NCBI GenBank assembly: GCA_019914945.1
Contig: CM034105.1
Span: forward strand, 62,001-126,000
From: Typha latifolia
Taxonomy: Eukaryota; Streptophyta; Magnoliopsida; Poales; Typhaceae
DNA: 64,000 nt
Direction of reading: 5' to 3'
Positions 47,822-61,100 of the stretch are shown here, in pieces (the stretch's first letter is position 1; the number at the start of each line of letters is the position of its first letter). A program made the position numbers and the translations under genes. Below the pieces are notes generated by a model. It had not been told where the DNA came from. It worked only from the letters and a program-made list of their open reading frames with translations, and searched no databases.

Positions 47822-49774
47822 ATTTTGTAAAACTTCCCCCTCTCTTTTTTTTTTTTAAATTTTAAATTCTGGTTATTGTGAACGTATATGTTTCAATTTA
47901 TTTATCACTGATGAAATAATTTGGAATTGGGGAATGTCATAGTTTACTAAGCTTTTGCCTCATGCTCAGAGTCTCTCTTCAAAATTTTACGATGCTTCTT
48001 GTGTACTCTTTGACATAGTCCTAGTATTATATATTTGTCCTCTTGGCAGTAATTAATCTACTGAGTTGTTAATCAGTAAACAACTACAAACGACTTTGTT
48101 TATATTACGCTTACATGCAGTTGAACGTAAAAGCATTTAAATGAAAGAGTTAAATTTAGAAATCTCATCTCCTCCCACCTCATGAAGCAGCCAGGTAGTA
48201 AATAGTTATTGTAAAGAGGTGTAACTTCGAAATTTGTCTTATTTGTTTCAAAATTTGCATTGCATGGCCTTTTGGTAGAATGCTGCAAAGAAAAGACACC
48301 AGAATTTGGTTAACGGGGGAACTACCGAACTAACTTTTCTTGAATATAGTAATATAACTTTTGAGTTGGAAAAGAACAAGTATGTCATGTGAATGGTGCT
48401 GCCTAATTCTATATAGCCTTGTCAAGATTCAATCGAGAATATGCAAAATATAATCGACGTCTATATTTAAACTTTCTTCTGCCAAATGTAGTTAAAATTT
48501 ATTAAATTTTACATAGAAAAGGACTTGTCTCGTTTCCCATCTTTTCTGCAACCCTTAGATAAAGCCAAGAGAATATGGTGGTTGCATGGAAGTATGCGTA
48601 TTGTTTTAATACTATCTGGTCTTGTCGCATAGAAGAGATTCGAGTTCGACCCAATCATTTGATGTTTTTGTTCTCTTCCATTTAACCAACTTAGTCCACA
48701 GGTACTCTTGTCCTCCTCTGCTTAACCTGGGGGCTGAGAAATATGCCCCTGAATCACAGTTACATGACCTTTGCGTGCATCGAAATGGTAGGCTGCTGTA
48801 TGTATGGTAATTAATGGATGAAGTCGATCCACATGAGAGCTTTTAATTAGCTCACCAGACGCATTGGATTTTTGTGATTAGGACCCGGAAAGCCAATCAT
48901 GAAATTTATGCTGTTCACGCAAGGAGGCATGAGATCCGTACTGTTCCAATCCAAAACGACTTTCCGGTTTTCCTTTTTTTTTTTTTTTTTTCTTCCCAAA
49001 TGACGACTCTGCCCTCACTCCATTTACCCTGACGACGCGAGTGAGGGACAAAGGATTTTTTTTTTTTAAATCAGAAAAGTTAAATGAAACATAGATGGAG
49101 ATTATAATCTCCAAATAATGATATTTGTATAGCTACGATTGGTGAGCTCATAGCTTCCATGTTATGGCTAATTTTTGGAAGTATTGCCAAAGAGTATGAG
49201 AAGTCAATCATTGCTCTAAGGATAACTATCAAGTGGCCAGAATAATCATCAGGGACAATAGTGAGACTCCTCAGGATGGATCGGGAATCCTATCCTATTA
49301 TATCGTAGCGATTCGACCATCCTACACATGGAGAGGACTTGGAAGATTATGGTAGAGACTAACTCGTGTTGGAAGTAGCCGGTTAGCTAATGGGAGTTGA
49401 GAAATGACACACAAAAATAAAAAGCAAGAGAAATGCTTAGCCATAGAGAAGGCCCAGGTGAGTAAAAAGACAAGGCCCATATGGACATATACCTCATGCA
49501 AACTAACAGCGGTGCAAAATTCTTGACATTAGCATTAGCATATAGTCCTTGGAAACATTCTGCATCTGTTAGAAATTAGCATTAAATAATTTCACAGACA
49601 GCATCTGTATGCAATACAACGCATAAAATTCATTGCAGATGGAATTAGCCGCCGCATATGCTACAATTGGGCAGATCTCTCTCCAAACTACTCAACAAGG
49701 TAAAAGGAAAGATAAGAGAACTACGCCTACAAATGTAGACACTAACAAAAGGAACAAAGACACCAGAACTCAAT
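47822..49774. other. Spacer between convergent RABA and PP2C genes
   Basis: It should hold the 3' untranslated regions of both genes. No other gene is recognised. The part 48772-49060 resembles the repeat at 44386-44640. Confidence 0.45.
48772..49060. repeat. Dispersed repeat, copy B
   Basis: Landmarks ttgcgtgcatcgaaat near 48772, and cccaaatgacgactctgc with catttaccctgacgacgcg at about 48995-49040, match copy A at 44386-44640. A poly(T) run lies between them. Confidence 0.45.
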
Positions 49775-52671
49775 TCAATTGGGCAAACTATCCAAGAAGC
49801 TCTGCAACTCCCTGAGGCCCTCCGCTGATATGCTCCTCTGTACTCGAGGTCTTGGAACAGTGAGGGCAGGAGGCGGCCTGGGTTGGAAGCACACCACAAC
49901 CACAGCAAGGTTATCACAACTCTTCCTCTTGAGGGCTTCATCGACCAGCTCCTTGCAACAAGTTGCTGGGTCATTGTGCTCTTGGAGCTTTCGCCGTGCA
50001 AAGTCAACAGCATTTTGGCTACGGAATACATCCCAGATGCCATCGCAGCCCATGATCAGGAACTCATCCTCCTCTGTCAGCTGCATCCTCATAAACTCAG
50101 GTTCAGCACTGAGGGGCCCTAGGCCATCTCGCTCCTTCATCCCTTCAACGTGCCAATCCCCAATCGCTCGGGCAACATTAAGCTGTCCATTAAGGTAGCC
50201 GTCGTACACATAACCACCCAAGGCTTCAATTCGCTTTTTCTCCTTGCTGCAAGATGGCTTGTGATCCCGAGACATTTCTATAGCCTTTCCCCGCCGGCAA
50301 AGCACAGCCCTACAGTCACCAACATTTGCCACCACCAATAACCTGTCACATCACAAGGAGAAGAAAATTCTGTAAGACAAAAATCCAGGCCAATGAACAA
50401 ATCCCAGAAAAGATCTCCTGCACCAATTAGAGAGCTTCGACCAATAGGTTCTCTCTTACTTTCAGATGAGTTAAATTTGTTCACATTCACTACAGAAATG
50501 TAGCAGTCTGCAGGGATGTTTCAAATTTTATGGAATAATGAACACAAATCAATAGCAAGATCAACTCAAAATAATAAAACTGAAATTTTGTATCCAGGAT
50601 ATGAACTTGTTCTTGTATTGAATGGGAAAACATAAACGAAAATGAAATGTTTAACAAACAAGACCATCTAATAACGGTGTTCTAACCCCGCTCGGTAAAA
50701 GATTTGGTCAGAGGCTGCCATTAGAAATACAGAAGAAAGCATACGACATAATTTGGTACATGAGAGATGAAGTAAGACAAGAGCTTACGTTCCAACTACG
50801 AGAGCAGCCAGTGCAGTTGTCCCAGATGCAAGAGAGCAGTTAAGGGAGCATGCCTCTGCAAAAGCAGTGTCAGTCTGCAAAAATGCAGAAGCAACGACCC
50901 TCTCAATCTCCCTAGGGAAATCCTCATCCTCAATGATAAATTTCGGTAAATTGCAACAAGCAAAGTCAGCAGCATGCTTTCCACCATGTCCATCAAAAAC
51001 CTGTAAGAGAAAGAAATGTACTAAGAGTTAGCAGATGTTGAATAACAGCTGAATGAATAGACAGTAAGATCTCACAATCTGGCCCCTGTACCTTATCTTA
51101 TTTACAGAATTCCAGTAAACAAGGAATATTTCCTATATAGCACCTTCAAATATGTTTAAAGTATTGATAAAAGTAAAGCAAGTCCTAGAACAATATTTAC
51201 CAATAACTCAACAATCATATCCGTAGCAAATTAGAACTCCGGAAGAAGCATTCTTAACATGCCTCTACCCACAAAATTGTGTTGGAGACATACCGCATAA
51301 AAAGCATTGGGTTTTTCACAAAGGTTCTTGAGCTTGTAGTCTTGCATGAAGTTGTCAGAACAGACATAAACATCCTCCATGTTCTGCCGGAATCCAATAT
51401 CAGCCCAAGCTCCAGACCTTACAATAGGAAAAAATTCGGTGTCACAACTTTCTATGTTCTTTTCAGGCTCAGGAGTTACATCAACTAGTTTTGTCTTCAC
51501 CTGCGAAATTTCCAACCAGTAATAAAGTTAAAATTTCAGCAAACAATACAGAAAAATATAGCCTACATATGGATATGGCAGCTAATGATGGTAGTACCAG
51601 AAAAAAAACAGGTTACCTCCAAAAAGATATCAGAAAATATCAGGGAATAAGCCATTGATTCTACCTAATTAGGCTTTTGTTAATTTAACTTTATCTTGAT
51701 GCATATTCTCTACTAAATGAGCGTGATTCTTGTTTATCCTCATCACAATTCCCAAATCAGTATAAATCTTCCCCGTCCCTCATAGGGCAGCTTACTTGAC
51801 TGAAACCAATCCATACCGGTACACCATGTCCTTTTTCCACTATTTCCTCCAAAATTATTTGTTCACAACTTTCCCAAGACAACATTTACTTGATTGAAAT
51901 CACTCCCTCCTTACTAATGTAAATATGTACTCCGGTTTGACTTGTCCAAAGTCCAAACTATTTCAAACAATGTTCAAATAAATAATCCTCTATTTGTTCT
52001 ACGCCTAATTGTGACGTCTACAACAATTATTAAGTCATCTTCTCTGGTAAGCCACCCGAACACCAAAGCATCCTCAGCTTGGCAGAGCAATCCTCTTACA
52101 TGCGTCACAAACTCCCAACTATTAACCTAAAATGCCAGCTAAAACAACTATCGTTGCTAGCTACAAACATGTAGAGGAAGAATACTGAGAAAGCTCAGAG
52201 TACAACATAGAAAGAATCTAACGCCAACATAGAATATTGAAATCTGTATCTTAGGACAATACATCAACAATACGAACAAATGACAAAGTTAAGATCTTTA
52301 TTAATAAACAGCCTCTTTCTAAACGTCATCCAACTAGAATACTTGACCATAAAAAGAGATAAATAAGTCTCTATTCCCAGGAATCGTACACTAGTACTAG
52401 TACAATTACTTTAAAACCAAAATAACTCAACCCAAATGTCCATCCACAGAGATAGTGAGAAAAATCTCCGAAATCCAACAACAAAAAGAGGATATATACT
52501 CACCAAAGAGCTGTGGCGAACAAGCGTCGGCTTGCAAGGCGTAGTCACGTGGGTTCCTTCAAGGATTTTACGGTTACCTCCGGCGAGCGGATTCGGCGGC
52601 CTTCCAACCTTTGGACTCCCATTCCCATTCCCAGTACCATTCTCGCAAACTTTAAAGCTTTCCTCCTCCAT
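49775..52671 (-). CDS. Protein phosphatase 2C (PP2C) family protein
   Basis: Four exons, 52671-52504, 51500-51294, 51000-50789 and 50342-49775, give 384 residues. PPM-type phosphatase motifs appear in order: [18 protein letters not shown] (E98, D99), [14 protein letters not shown] (D128, G129), [53 protein letters not shown] (D297) and [13 protein letters not shown] (D340, N341). The metal-binding aspartates are all present, so an active Mn/Mg-dependent Ser/Thr phosphatase is expected. The Gly/Asn-rich N-terminus has no membrane segment. It recalls the Arabidopsis group with At2g33700 and At3g51470 (PP2C 27/22 type), not the ABI1 clade. The substrate is unknown. It is divergent from LEUNIG across about 3.2 kb. 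Confidence 0.93.
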
Positions 52672-55600
52672 TCTCTCCCCAATTCACATCCCCAAACGAC
52701 CAATTCTAGAACCCCCAACTCCACAGAAACCGAATTGGGTACAAATAAGAGACCCCAATCCAGATCAAAAGCGTGGACTCTTAAAAACAAAAGCAAATGC
52801 TAACGAGAAAGAGAGCGGAGAAGAGAGAAAACGGCCAAATGAACGAAAGAAGGTTTCTTTGCTCCTCTCCAAAACCCACCACAAGAATCGCTTCAAGATC
52901 ACGTAGCCTTCGGCGTGCACGCAAAGACCTCGCCGCAAGGGATTTTGTTCTCTCTCTCTCTCCTAGGGTTTGTAGAATTTCTTGCTTTCGCGCTTGTGTG
53001 AACAGTCGCTTAGAATAAAGAGGGAGGGAGACTAGACTGTTTAATTATTCATTGAATATAATTTTTTAATTAGCGGGGCAAAGGCTAGATTTTCGAGTAG
53101 TATACATCGTGTTGGAGACCTCCTTTGGGAGACACCTGTACTACTATCTACTTGAAGTCTATTGACGGACACGTGTCGACCAGCTGAGTGGCGCCTATTG
53201 CTGTGTGTCTTACAGCAGACGACGCCGCTTATTTATTGTTCCACGTGGGGTAGTTCGAGTGGAAGTCAGGCGGAGACTACGAACGTAAGGACGATTGCAT
53301 AGTGGAATATATACAGGTGAGGCGTATCAGGTGAACATATTTATAACAAGGAATATAAGCTAAAATGTAGGTCACTTATTAATTCTTAAATTAATTTTTA
53401 TATAAATAATAAAAATGCTTCTTTTATTAATACAATAACTAATATAAAATCATATTTTGTAAAAGAACTAATAATTATATATACATTAATACTATAAGTG
53501 GATTAAAGGAAATATACATAAAAACTCAAAAAAAAAATTTATTGAAATTTAGCCTAACTATGGCCTAACACTAATGAATATGTGTAACGTACTACTACAT
53601 ATGACATATCTATGGGCTAAGATATATGAAATTTAAAAATAGATGTGAAATACTCATTTTAACCTTCGTAACTAATGCAAGCGATGAGATTGAGATGTGA
53701 TTTGATTGGATAAAGAGAGTGACAACTTTGGTCCTCCTTCTCTCTCTCTCTCTCTCTCTCTCAATTAAGTTCGTTAAATCTCATTTGCCCTCTCTTCATT
53801 TCGGTGTCATCTGCCGGGACCCAATGTTGTTTTCTTTAGTTATACTTGATCCAGTTGGACAACAACATTTTGTCTTTCCCAAGGAAGCAGACATTAGCTA
53901 CTTGTCTGTAGTTAATTTTGTTGATAAAATCCTGCATGTAATTCTTTACACCATATCACCATTCTGCTTCATCTATTGCAAGTTCAAATGATTAGATCTA
54001 GATTTCCGTGAGGCTAATTCTATACCTCAACTCAAGTGACAGCCACTACATTCTATGAATTTGTTATAGGTTTTCAAAAAGTGTCATTATCAGACGTATA
54101 TTTTTTATAGGATCCATCATCCATGCTGCCTCTCTCGAGATTATCTTTTCTCGCAGAACTGTATATGTGCGGATGTCCGTAGTTAATTAAGAGCTAAAGA
54201 GATACAGGTGAACGATGGAGCCATTCTATCTTTCAGTTTTATCTTTCTTTCCTAGGCATTCATAATAATACGGAATTGCTTGCTAAATATACTCACTCGT
54301 TTTGTTCAAACTGCACTCGTCTTATGAATTATAATAATTAGCATTTAGCCTATCCACATGAACAGCAATTGGAGTCCCAATTCAGGTCCAAGGCCCATGA
54401 CATATACTGGTGAAGTAGATGCGGTCCAAATCCACTACATCTGGTCTCGAAGGCCCAAGCCCAACCAAGTAAAAAAACCTATTCTCGTTGTTTATATTAT
54501 ATAGTCTTGTTATTGGATTCGGATCTAGTCGGTAAGTTTTAGCACGACGAATCGCAGTCATAACGTCTCCTCATAATTAAACGGTGTCACTATCCACAAT
54601 CCCACATCTTATCGAATGCAAGCAATGCTCTTGAGTCTTGAGTCTTGAATCTTGAGTAGACCCGTTAGTGTCATTCGATGTGAAGAAACCTCAATTCTGA
54701 CAACCGAATTGACACTTCACAAATACCACCAAATGACAAAAATTTGGACATTCTCAGATCTCATTGGCTCGAAGTCGACCCACTTCTTCATTTAATAGCC
54801 TTTGTCCTACTCCTGGAGTCTGGAGATCGTTGCCCTGTGCTGTGCATCAACTTGGGCTAGTGCTTTCTGATTGGAATCGACGGCTCTGATTGATCCAAGC
54901 ATTGTCCTCTACGCAACCGTCCGATGAATCTCCTGCGGTTGGATCTTCTACAGACAACTAAGATCTAGCTAGTGATCAGACGATCATTAACTGCACCAAA
55001 AAAGCTGCTCAAAATTCTGCCCACGAACTTAAATGCCCATGATGGTATCTACAAAATGCTATCCTGATAGGCAAAAAGTCTGTTAATTTTCAGGAATTCC
55101 AGGGGCATATTTGGGCGACAACTCCTATGAATAAGTTCTTGGCTCCTCAAACGATGCATCTCAGCGAAATTCTAATTCTCTTTCATCGTATAAAATAAAT
55201 GTGCTATTAAATCCTTCGTGAATTATATACTATTTTCATGAACAATTTAATTTCAGAAAAGAAGGAGAGTGGTATCGATCAAAATTTGTCCCTAGGGTTT
55301 ATTAATTACCATTTAAAAAAAAAAACTATAGTTAGTAGATTAGATATAATGGCATATTTAACAGCAGTGAAGAAAATGCACGTATCACTACGTTCTGTGA
55401 TGTCGTGTATCGGACTCACATGCTACGCACGCCCACTAAAAGATGTTCCAGTCTATTGGATGTCGTCGACCTTCCCGTCGTTCCAGACTCGATACTGTGA
55501 CTGGAAGAGGAACTCTACAGTCTACAGGATGTGGGGACCCATCTTCGCTTACATGTAGGGCCGGGGATTATATGGTCTTATTCGTGATTCGAGAAAAGAT

Positions 55601-55917
55601 GTGAGTTTCTTTCTCCAATGTGGTCAAGTGGGTTTAGAATTGAGATATTAAAGTTTTGTACCACTGGAAGATATTAGGCTGTCTTTCTCCAAGAGCGAAA
55701 AGATTGTTCTTATTTCTTTTCTCTTTCCTTTTCTCTCTACTCGGTTCCCCTGTTCTTGCTCTAAAAACTGCTACTAGTTTAACGCCCAGAACGCTTCGAT
55801 TCGGGAAGTAGGTATTCGAACACTTAGTTAGAGAATCTTTGTTGTATTAAGAGGAGGAGAGGAAGAGGAAGACGGAGGTCGTAAGTTTAGTTGGGTTCTG
55901 TTGGATTCGGTGGAATC
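52672..55917. other. Divergent promoter region between PP2C and LEUNIG
   Basis: The PP2C leader is near 52.7-53.0 kb. Next come AT-rich spacer, a (TC)n run at about 53741-53762, short gagtctt tandem units near 54632-54655, and the LEUNIG leader from about 55.6 kb. The frame at 55238-55558 shows no domain. No other gene is recognised. Confidence 0.45.
52964..52971 (-). promoter_or_regulatory. Telo-box motif in the PP2C upstream region
   Basis: The minus strand reads AAACCCTA about 295 bases before the start codon, next to a short (GA)n run. It is the second telo-box-like site of the window. Function is inferred. Confidence 0.3.
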
Positions 55918-58069
55918 ATGTCACAGAACAACTGGGAAGCTGACAAAATGTGAGCTTTTGCCTTGTCTTGATCGATATATCACCTCGTTTCGTTTCTTTT
56001 GGATCGTAAAGTCTTTCTTTATTTCACTTTCTGTCTTCCTACTTTTAATTGGTTTTCTGAGTTATATTTGATGCCAAAATACTGTTTTGTTTTGTTCTCT
56101 CTAGCTGCAATTTTTTTTTTGTTGTCATCTGTGGTTCCGATTGTGAAATTGCTTTTTTGTAGTTTGGTTTATTTTCCGAATTCTATCACTCTTTTCTTCT
56201 GCTCGGTGCTTATCGATTTTATTCACTCGTCCTTTTCCTCTCTATCTTTCGTGCACCTGTCGTCGTTAAGACATCTTTTTCCCCAATGATTCGTTCGTTT
56301 GTCTCTTTGTTGTAGCGACTAGCATGACATGTTCTTGACGTAGACGATGTAACCAATGCTTATTTTTGGCTTCTTTGCCATCTATCTCTTTTGTGCAAGT
56401 ATGTGGCCTTCATGTAATCATGTTAGTTAGCTGTAGTTTGCTCGCTTCTTGTTTCTTCGTTGTCCTCTTTAAGCTGGATACATTGACCTTTTTTTTTGTG
56501 ACTAGGAGAGGATGTGCGTTGGATGCTTTAAGTTATTTTTTTTATTATTAAGCTGATGTCTTTCTGATAAACGTGAACAGGTTGGATGTATATATTTATG
56601 ATTATTTAGTGAAGAGAAATATGCAGGCCTCTGCAAAGGCATTTCAAGCTGAAGGAAAGGTTTCTCCAGATCCTGTTGGTTAGTAGAAACAGTGTTTTAT
56701 GGAAGTTTGTGTTTCTGATACAATGCAGGGCACAGAGCTCTAAAATTTATAGCTTTAGCAATTCTTTCTCGTAGTAAATTATAATGGTTTGCAGCAATTG
56801 ATGTCCCTGGCGGTTTTCTTTTCGAATGGTGGTCAGTCTTTTGGGATATATTTATCGCAAGAACGAACGAGAAGCACTCTGATGTTGCTGCGTCGTATAT
56901 CGAGGCAAGAATCAGCTTCTCATCCACAATCTTCTTCGTTCTTCCTTAGCACGTCCTTGCATGTGTTTGTGTAGTTACCAGAGCTTGTTTAGCATGCACA
57001 GTTGATAATTTGTGCTGCGTTTTAGCACTATCAAATATCAATCACATCTGGTGCAGCTCAAAAATAATAATCGTCTATTATTTGAGCTCTTTGGTAATTG
57101 CTAGTTGCATCTCCAGGAAGCTTTACCCAGATAGTCAGTTGAAATTGTGGAGTTCTCTGAAAAGTGGCTTCACAGAAGCTAGATGCCCACTTATTTCGCA
57201 GTTAACGGGTCATTTTACAATCCTATGCTAAGAAGATAGCATTAAGCTTTGCTCCTGGGTTTGTGTGCATTTTAGTGATATAAAACAACCATTTACTCCA
57301 AAAGCTTAAGTTGTTTAACTTTATGGAAATTCAATGGGAATAGACTGGTGAAGTCTGAGCTTAGAATCTCTTATGTAGAATGGCTGCTTCAAAAGCTTTT
57401 ACATTTGGACAATAGTAAACTATTTGTTCACATTGTTAAATAACAATGGCATGTTATTCTGTACATTTGTGTAAACCCTTTCTTGTCTTCAAAATTATGG
57501 GGTCTTCAGTTTCATGAACTTAAAGTGCACTTGAACTTTTAAGGTAAGCCAAAAGTAAATTATAAGGTCATGCAGGAGTTCAAGAAATCTATTTCTTGTT
57601 AGTTCTACCTTGAAGGCTGTCTTGATGTTGAACCAGCCATGTAGGTTTTGAGGAGGGCCTCTTCCTGAATTTGTCCTGACCAGAAATTAAACATTGGTAG
57701 AAGTCCAGTGGGATGTGGAAGTGAGGTCATAAGCTGTTGTCCAGTGATTTAATGAAGCCTTAATTGCTTCTAGTTATGTTCTATAGGCAATCATATATTT
57801 CATAAGAAAAAGCATGTGTGCTTATGATTTTGCATCAGTATTTGAATTTGATCTGAACTAAAAGGCAATCATGTGGAGCTAGACATTATTGGCTAACAGT
57901 TAACTCAGGGTAACGGGGGATAATGTATTTATGAATTTTGGTTCGGATTCTATTTTGTTACTACTAGAATGCCAGATCCTTGAATTTGTGTTTCACATTC
58001 ATTTGCATAATTTGCTGGTGCTTGTTTCAGACTCAATTAATTAAAGCACGTGAACAGCAACAGCAACAG

Positions 58070-58101
<32 letters not shown>

Positions 58102-61100
58102 ACCTCAACTCCAGCAACAGCAACAGATTCAAATGCAACAAATTTTACAAAGGCAGTCACAGCAGAAGCAGCAGCAACAGCACCACCACCACCACCAACA
58201 TCAGCAACAGCATACAGCTAGTACTAATCTAGTAAGTGGTACCCCAAATGGGTTGGATCCTGCTGATTCTCTAATGTGCCGGAACCCTGGAAATGCACTG
58301 GCAGCAAAGATGTATGAGGAGCGGCTGAAGTTGCCCTTTCAAAGAGATGCTTTGGATGAAGCATCTTTCAAGGTAATTGTCCATTCTAATGCCTATTTTC
58401 TGCATAAATTCTGGGTGTTTTGTGGTGAGAACTGTGAGATCATCATCATCTTAATACCACAATTTTCTGCTACAGAAACCCTTGGTTGAAAATGTCAGTC
58501 AATTGCTGGAGACCAGCCATGCTTCCAGGTTAAAGTCGGCTTTAACTTCAGGCCAGCCTTCAGGGTAATTATTCTTTAAGTGCCTCACAATCTGGAAACA
58601 TGAATGCTGAAAAAGTATGACGTATAAAACTGTACAATATAGTTGGGGTCTGTCTGCTGCCATCATGCCATGGCCATGTATGTATAAACATATGTGCAGA
58701 TTGAAAAAATTTAGGACTCGTCTTTTGCCAGGTTGGTGGACTTCAGTTCCAATGTCCTACTTGATAAAGGCCTAAGAGTTGTGTGAAAATTTTAATTTAA
58801 TTTAATAAAGCACTGCTAGGAATATAGTAAAATATGAGGAAAAAGATCCATATAGCCTGCCAGATTCTACTTCTTTACATGTCCATAACGTTATCTGATA
58901 TCTTCAGCTGCATTACTGCAGTTATTATGAGCTAAATTATTAATTAATCAAATAGAAAGGGAATTTTCATAGAATATATGTCCTAAATATTTATTTATTG
59001 TATAACCTCTAGTTATATGGCTCACTTATGAGCTACATGGAACCACGCATTTGTGCTTTAATTTTCCAAAGCGTAGCTAGAATTTATTCAACTGCATTAC
59101 TGATCATAGCTTTCCAATGCTAGGCAAGTATTGCGTGGTTCAGCTGGTGGTTTATCAAGCACCTTGCAGCAAGTTCAGAGTAGGAATCAACAAGTTCCTG
59201 GATCAACACAGGTTAGTTTGAACATTAACAATGCTAGCAATATCCATTCTCTTTTATCAGATAAAAGAATCCCTTCTGTTATTGATCAAGAAACAAACTT
59301 GTAGCAGGACATCAAAACAGGTGTGAGTCCAGTGTTAAATCCCAGATCTGCAGATTCTGATGGAGCATTGATCGGAATCCCAGGTTTTGCCAGTACATCT
59401 TTTATGCTTTATCCTGATTGACAGCTACATCAACTGCACTATCATATCCTGTTTGCATGTGCAATTTGTATAGACACCTCTTCTATGTAAAGAACTTCTA
59501 AGATTTGTTCAGTTCCTTTAGACAAGATTTTATTGGCTAATCTTTCTTCTTTTTTCTGCCCTCGTAGCTCATCTTCTATAACTTGCTTCTGATTTAGATT
59601 TGTTTCTGCTGTAGATAAATTGCTCCTTCTCATCTTACTTTCTACACTTTTCTCTTTTGAGGAATACTGCATGCTTGACTACCCGAAATGCAATTGAGGA
59701 CAGTAACTCTACTTGTGGCAGGAACAAATCAAGGTGGAAACAATTTGACTCTGAAAGGATGGCCCCTTACAGTAAGTTCTCCATTTAGTTAAAACATTTT
59801 GTATGTTGTTTTCTCTTTGTGACCTCTTACAGTTTTCATAATTTTTCTTGGGTTAGTGCCAGTCAATCTTCGCTTTTCATAGGTCATCCCTGAACTATTA
59901 CCTCAAGCCAGATGATCTTAACTGTTTATTCTTATGTTTCAATGCACGATGACCATCAAACCTTTTGTGCTTTGTTTTTCAGTTGTCAACAAAGGCACTG
60001 CAGAGGGCAGAGAAAGAGCTCTCCCTTACATGGAGAAGAGAAATTGGTTAATTTTATCTTTTTTATATTGTGTTGTGTTTATTGTAACAATTTTCCAGTC
60101 ATGACCATCTGGCTTTAACAATTACTGGAATTAAACAGTTTGTCGGTTCCATCTGGTCAAGCTGCTGGGAGATTTATTACCCTTCTAAACTGTCTTTTGC
60201 CTTACTCTCCATCATATAATATTAAAGCATTCTTCTTAGTTTAATGTGGATACCCATTTTTCCCTCCAAAAAGAAAACGAAAATCCAATCATGACTGTGA
60301 CCCATGATGGAAATAACATTGTTTTAAGAGATTTTCTTATTGGGCTGAATATTATTAAGTCAAGAACTACCTGCTGAAGTGACAGTTAATGGCAATTATT
60401 TTGCCATTATTTTCAAATTCTTTTGGTTAGTAACTTTTCATTAAATTATTATGATTAATGACTAGTGCCACTAGTCTAAGTTGCATTTTTTTATCTCTAC
60501 ATGGTAATGAGTTCATTTTTAATTAGCTACACTGTTTGTCAAAGTGGTGCATGTAGTTTGTTTTTCATACAGTAATCAGATTAATTACTCTGACACTCTT
60601 CAGGGTTTAGATCAGCTTCGATCAGGAATTCTACAACAGCAGAAGTCATTTCCACAGGCCCCCCAACCTCTGCACCAACTTCAGTTTCTTAGTCCACGAC
60701 AACAGCTGCTGCTTCAGGCACAACATAATCTAACATTCGCATCTCCAGGAGAGATTGATGGAAAAAGGCTTAGAATGTTTCTCAACAACAGAAATTTAGC
60801 TCTTGCAAAAGATGGTCACCCAAATCCTGTCAGTGAGATTATTCCTAATATTGGGCCTCCAATGCAAAATGTTTGTTCAGCCTCGCCACATACAGATACA
60901 GATATGTTGATTAAGGTGTGTTTCTCATGTAGGAAAGAATCTATGACATGCACTGTATGGAGATAGATGCCTTTTACAATGACTTGTTGAACTGTGCCAG
61001 TCGATTTATCTATTCATAAACCACCAGCTACCAATTAATGAATTAATCTTGCCACCATCACATAAATTTGTTCTTGATTGATCAAGATGCCATACAGTAT

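Noticed and set aside
48640..48670. Gattcgagttcgaccc resembling a tRNA B box
   Set aside because: No matching A box, acceptor stem or anticodon arm could be found upstream.
55238..55558. Open frame of 106 residues upstream of LEUNIG
   Set aside because: No domain and no similarity recognised; the spacer composition is non-coding.
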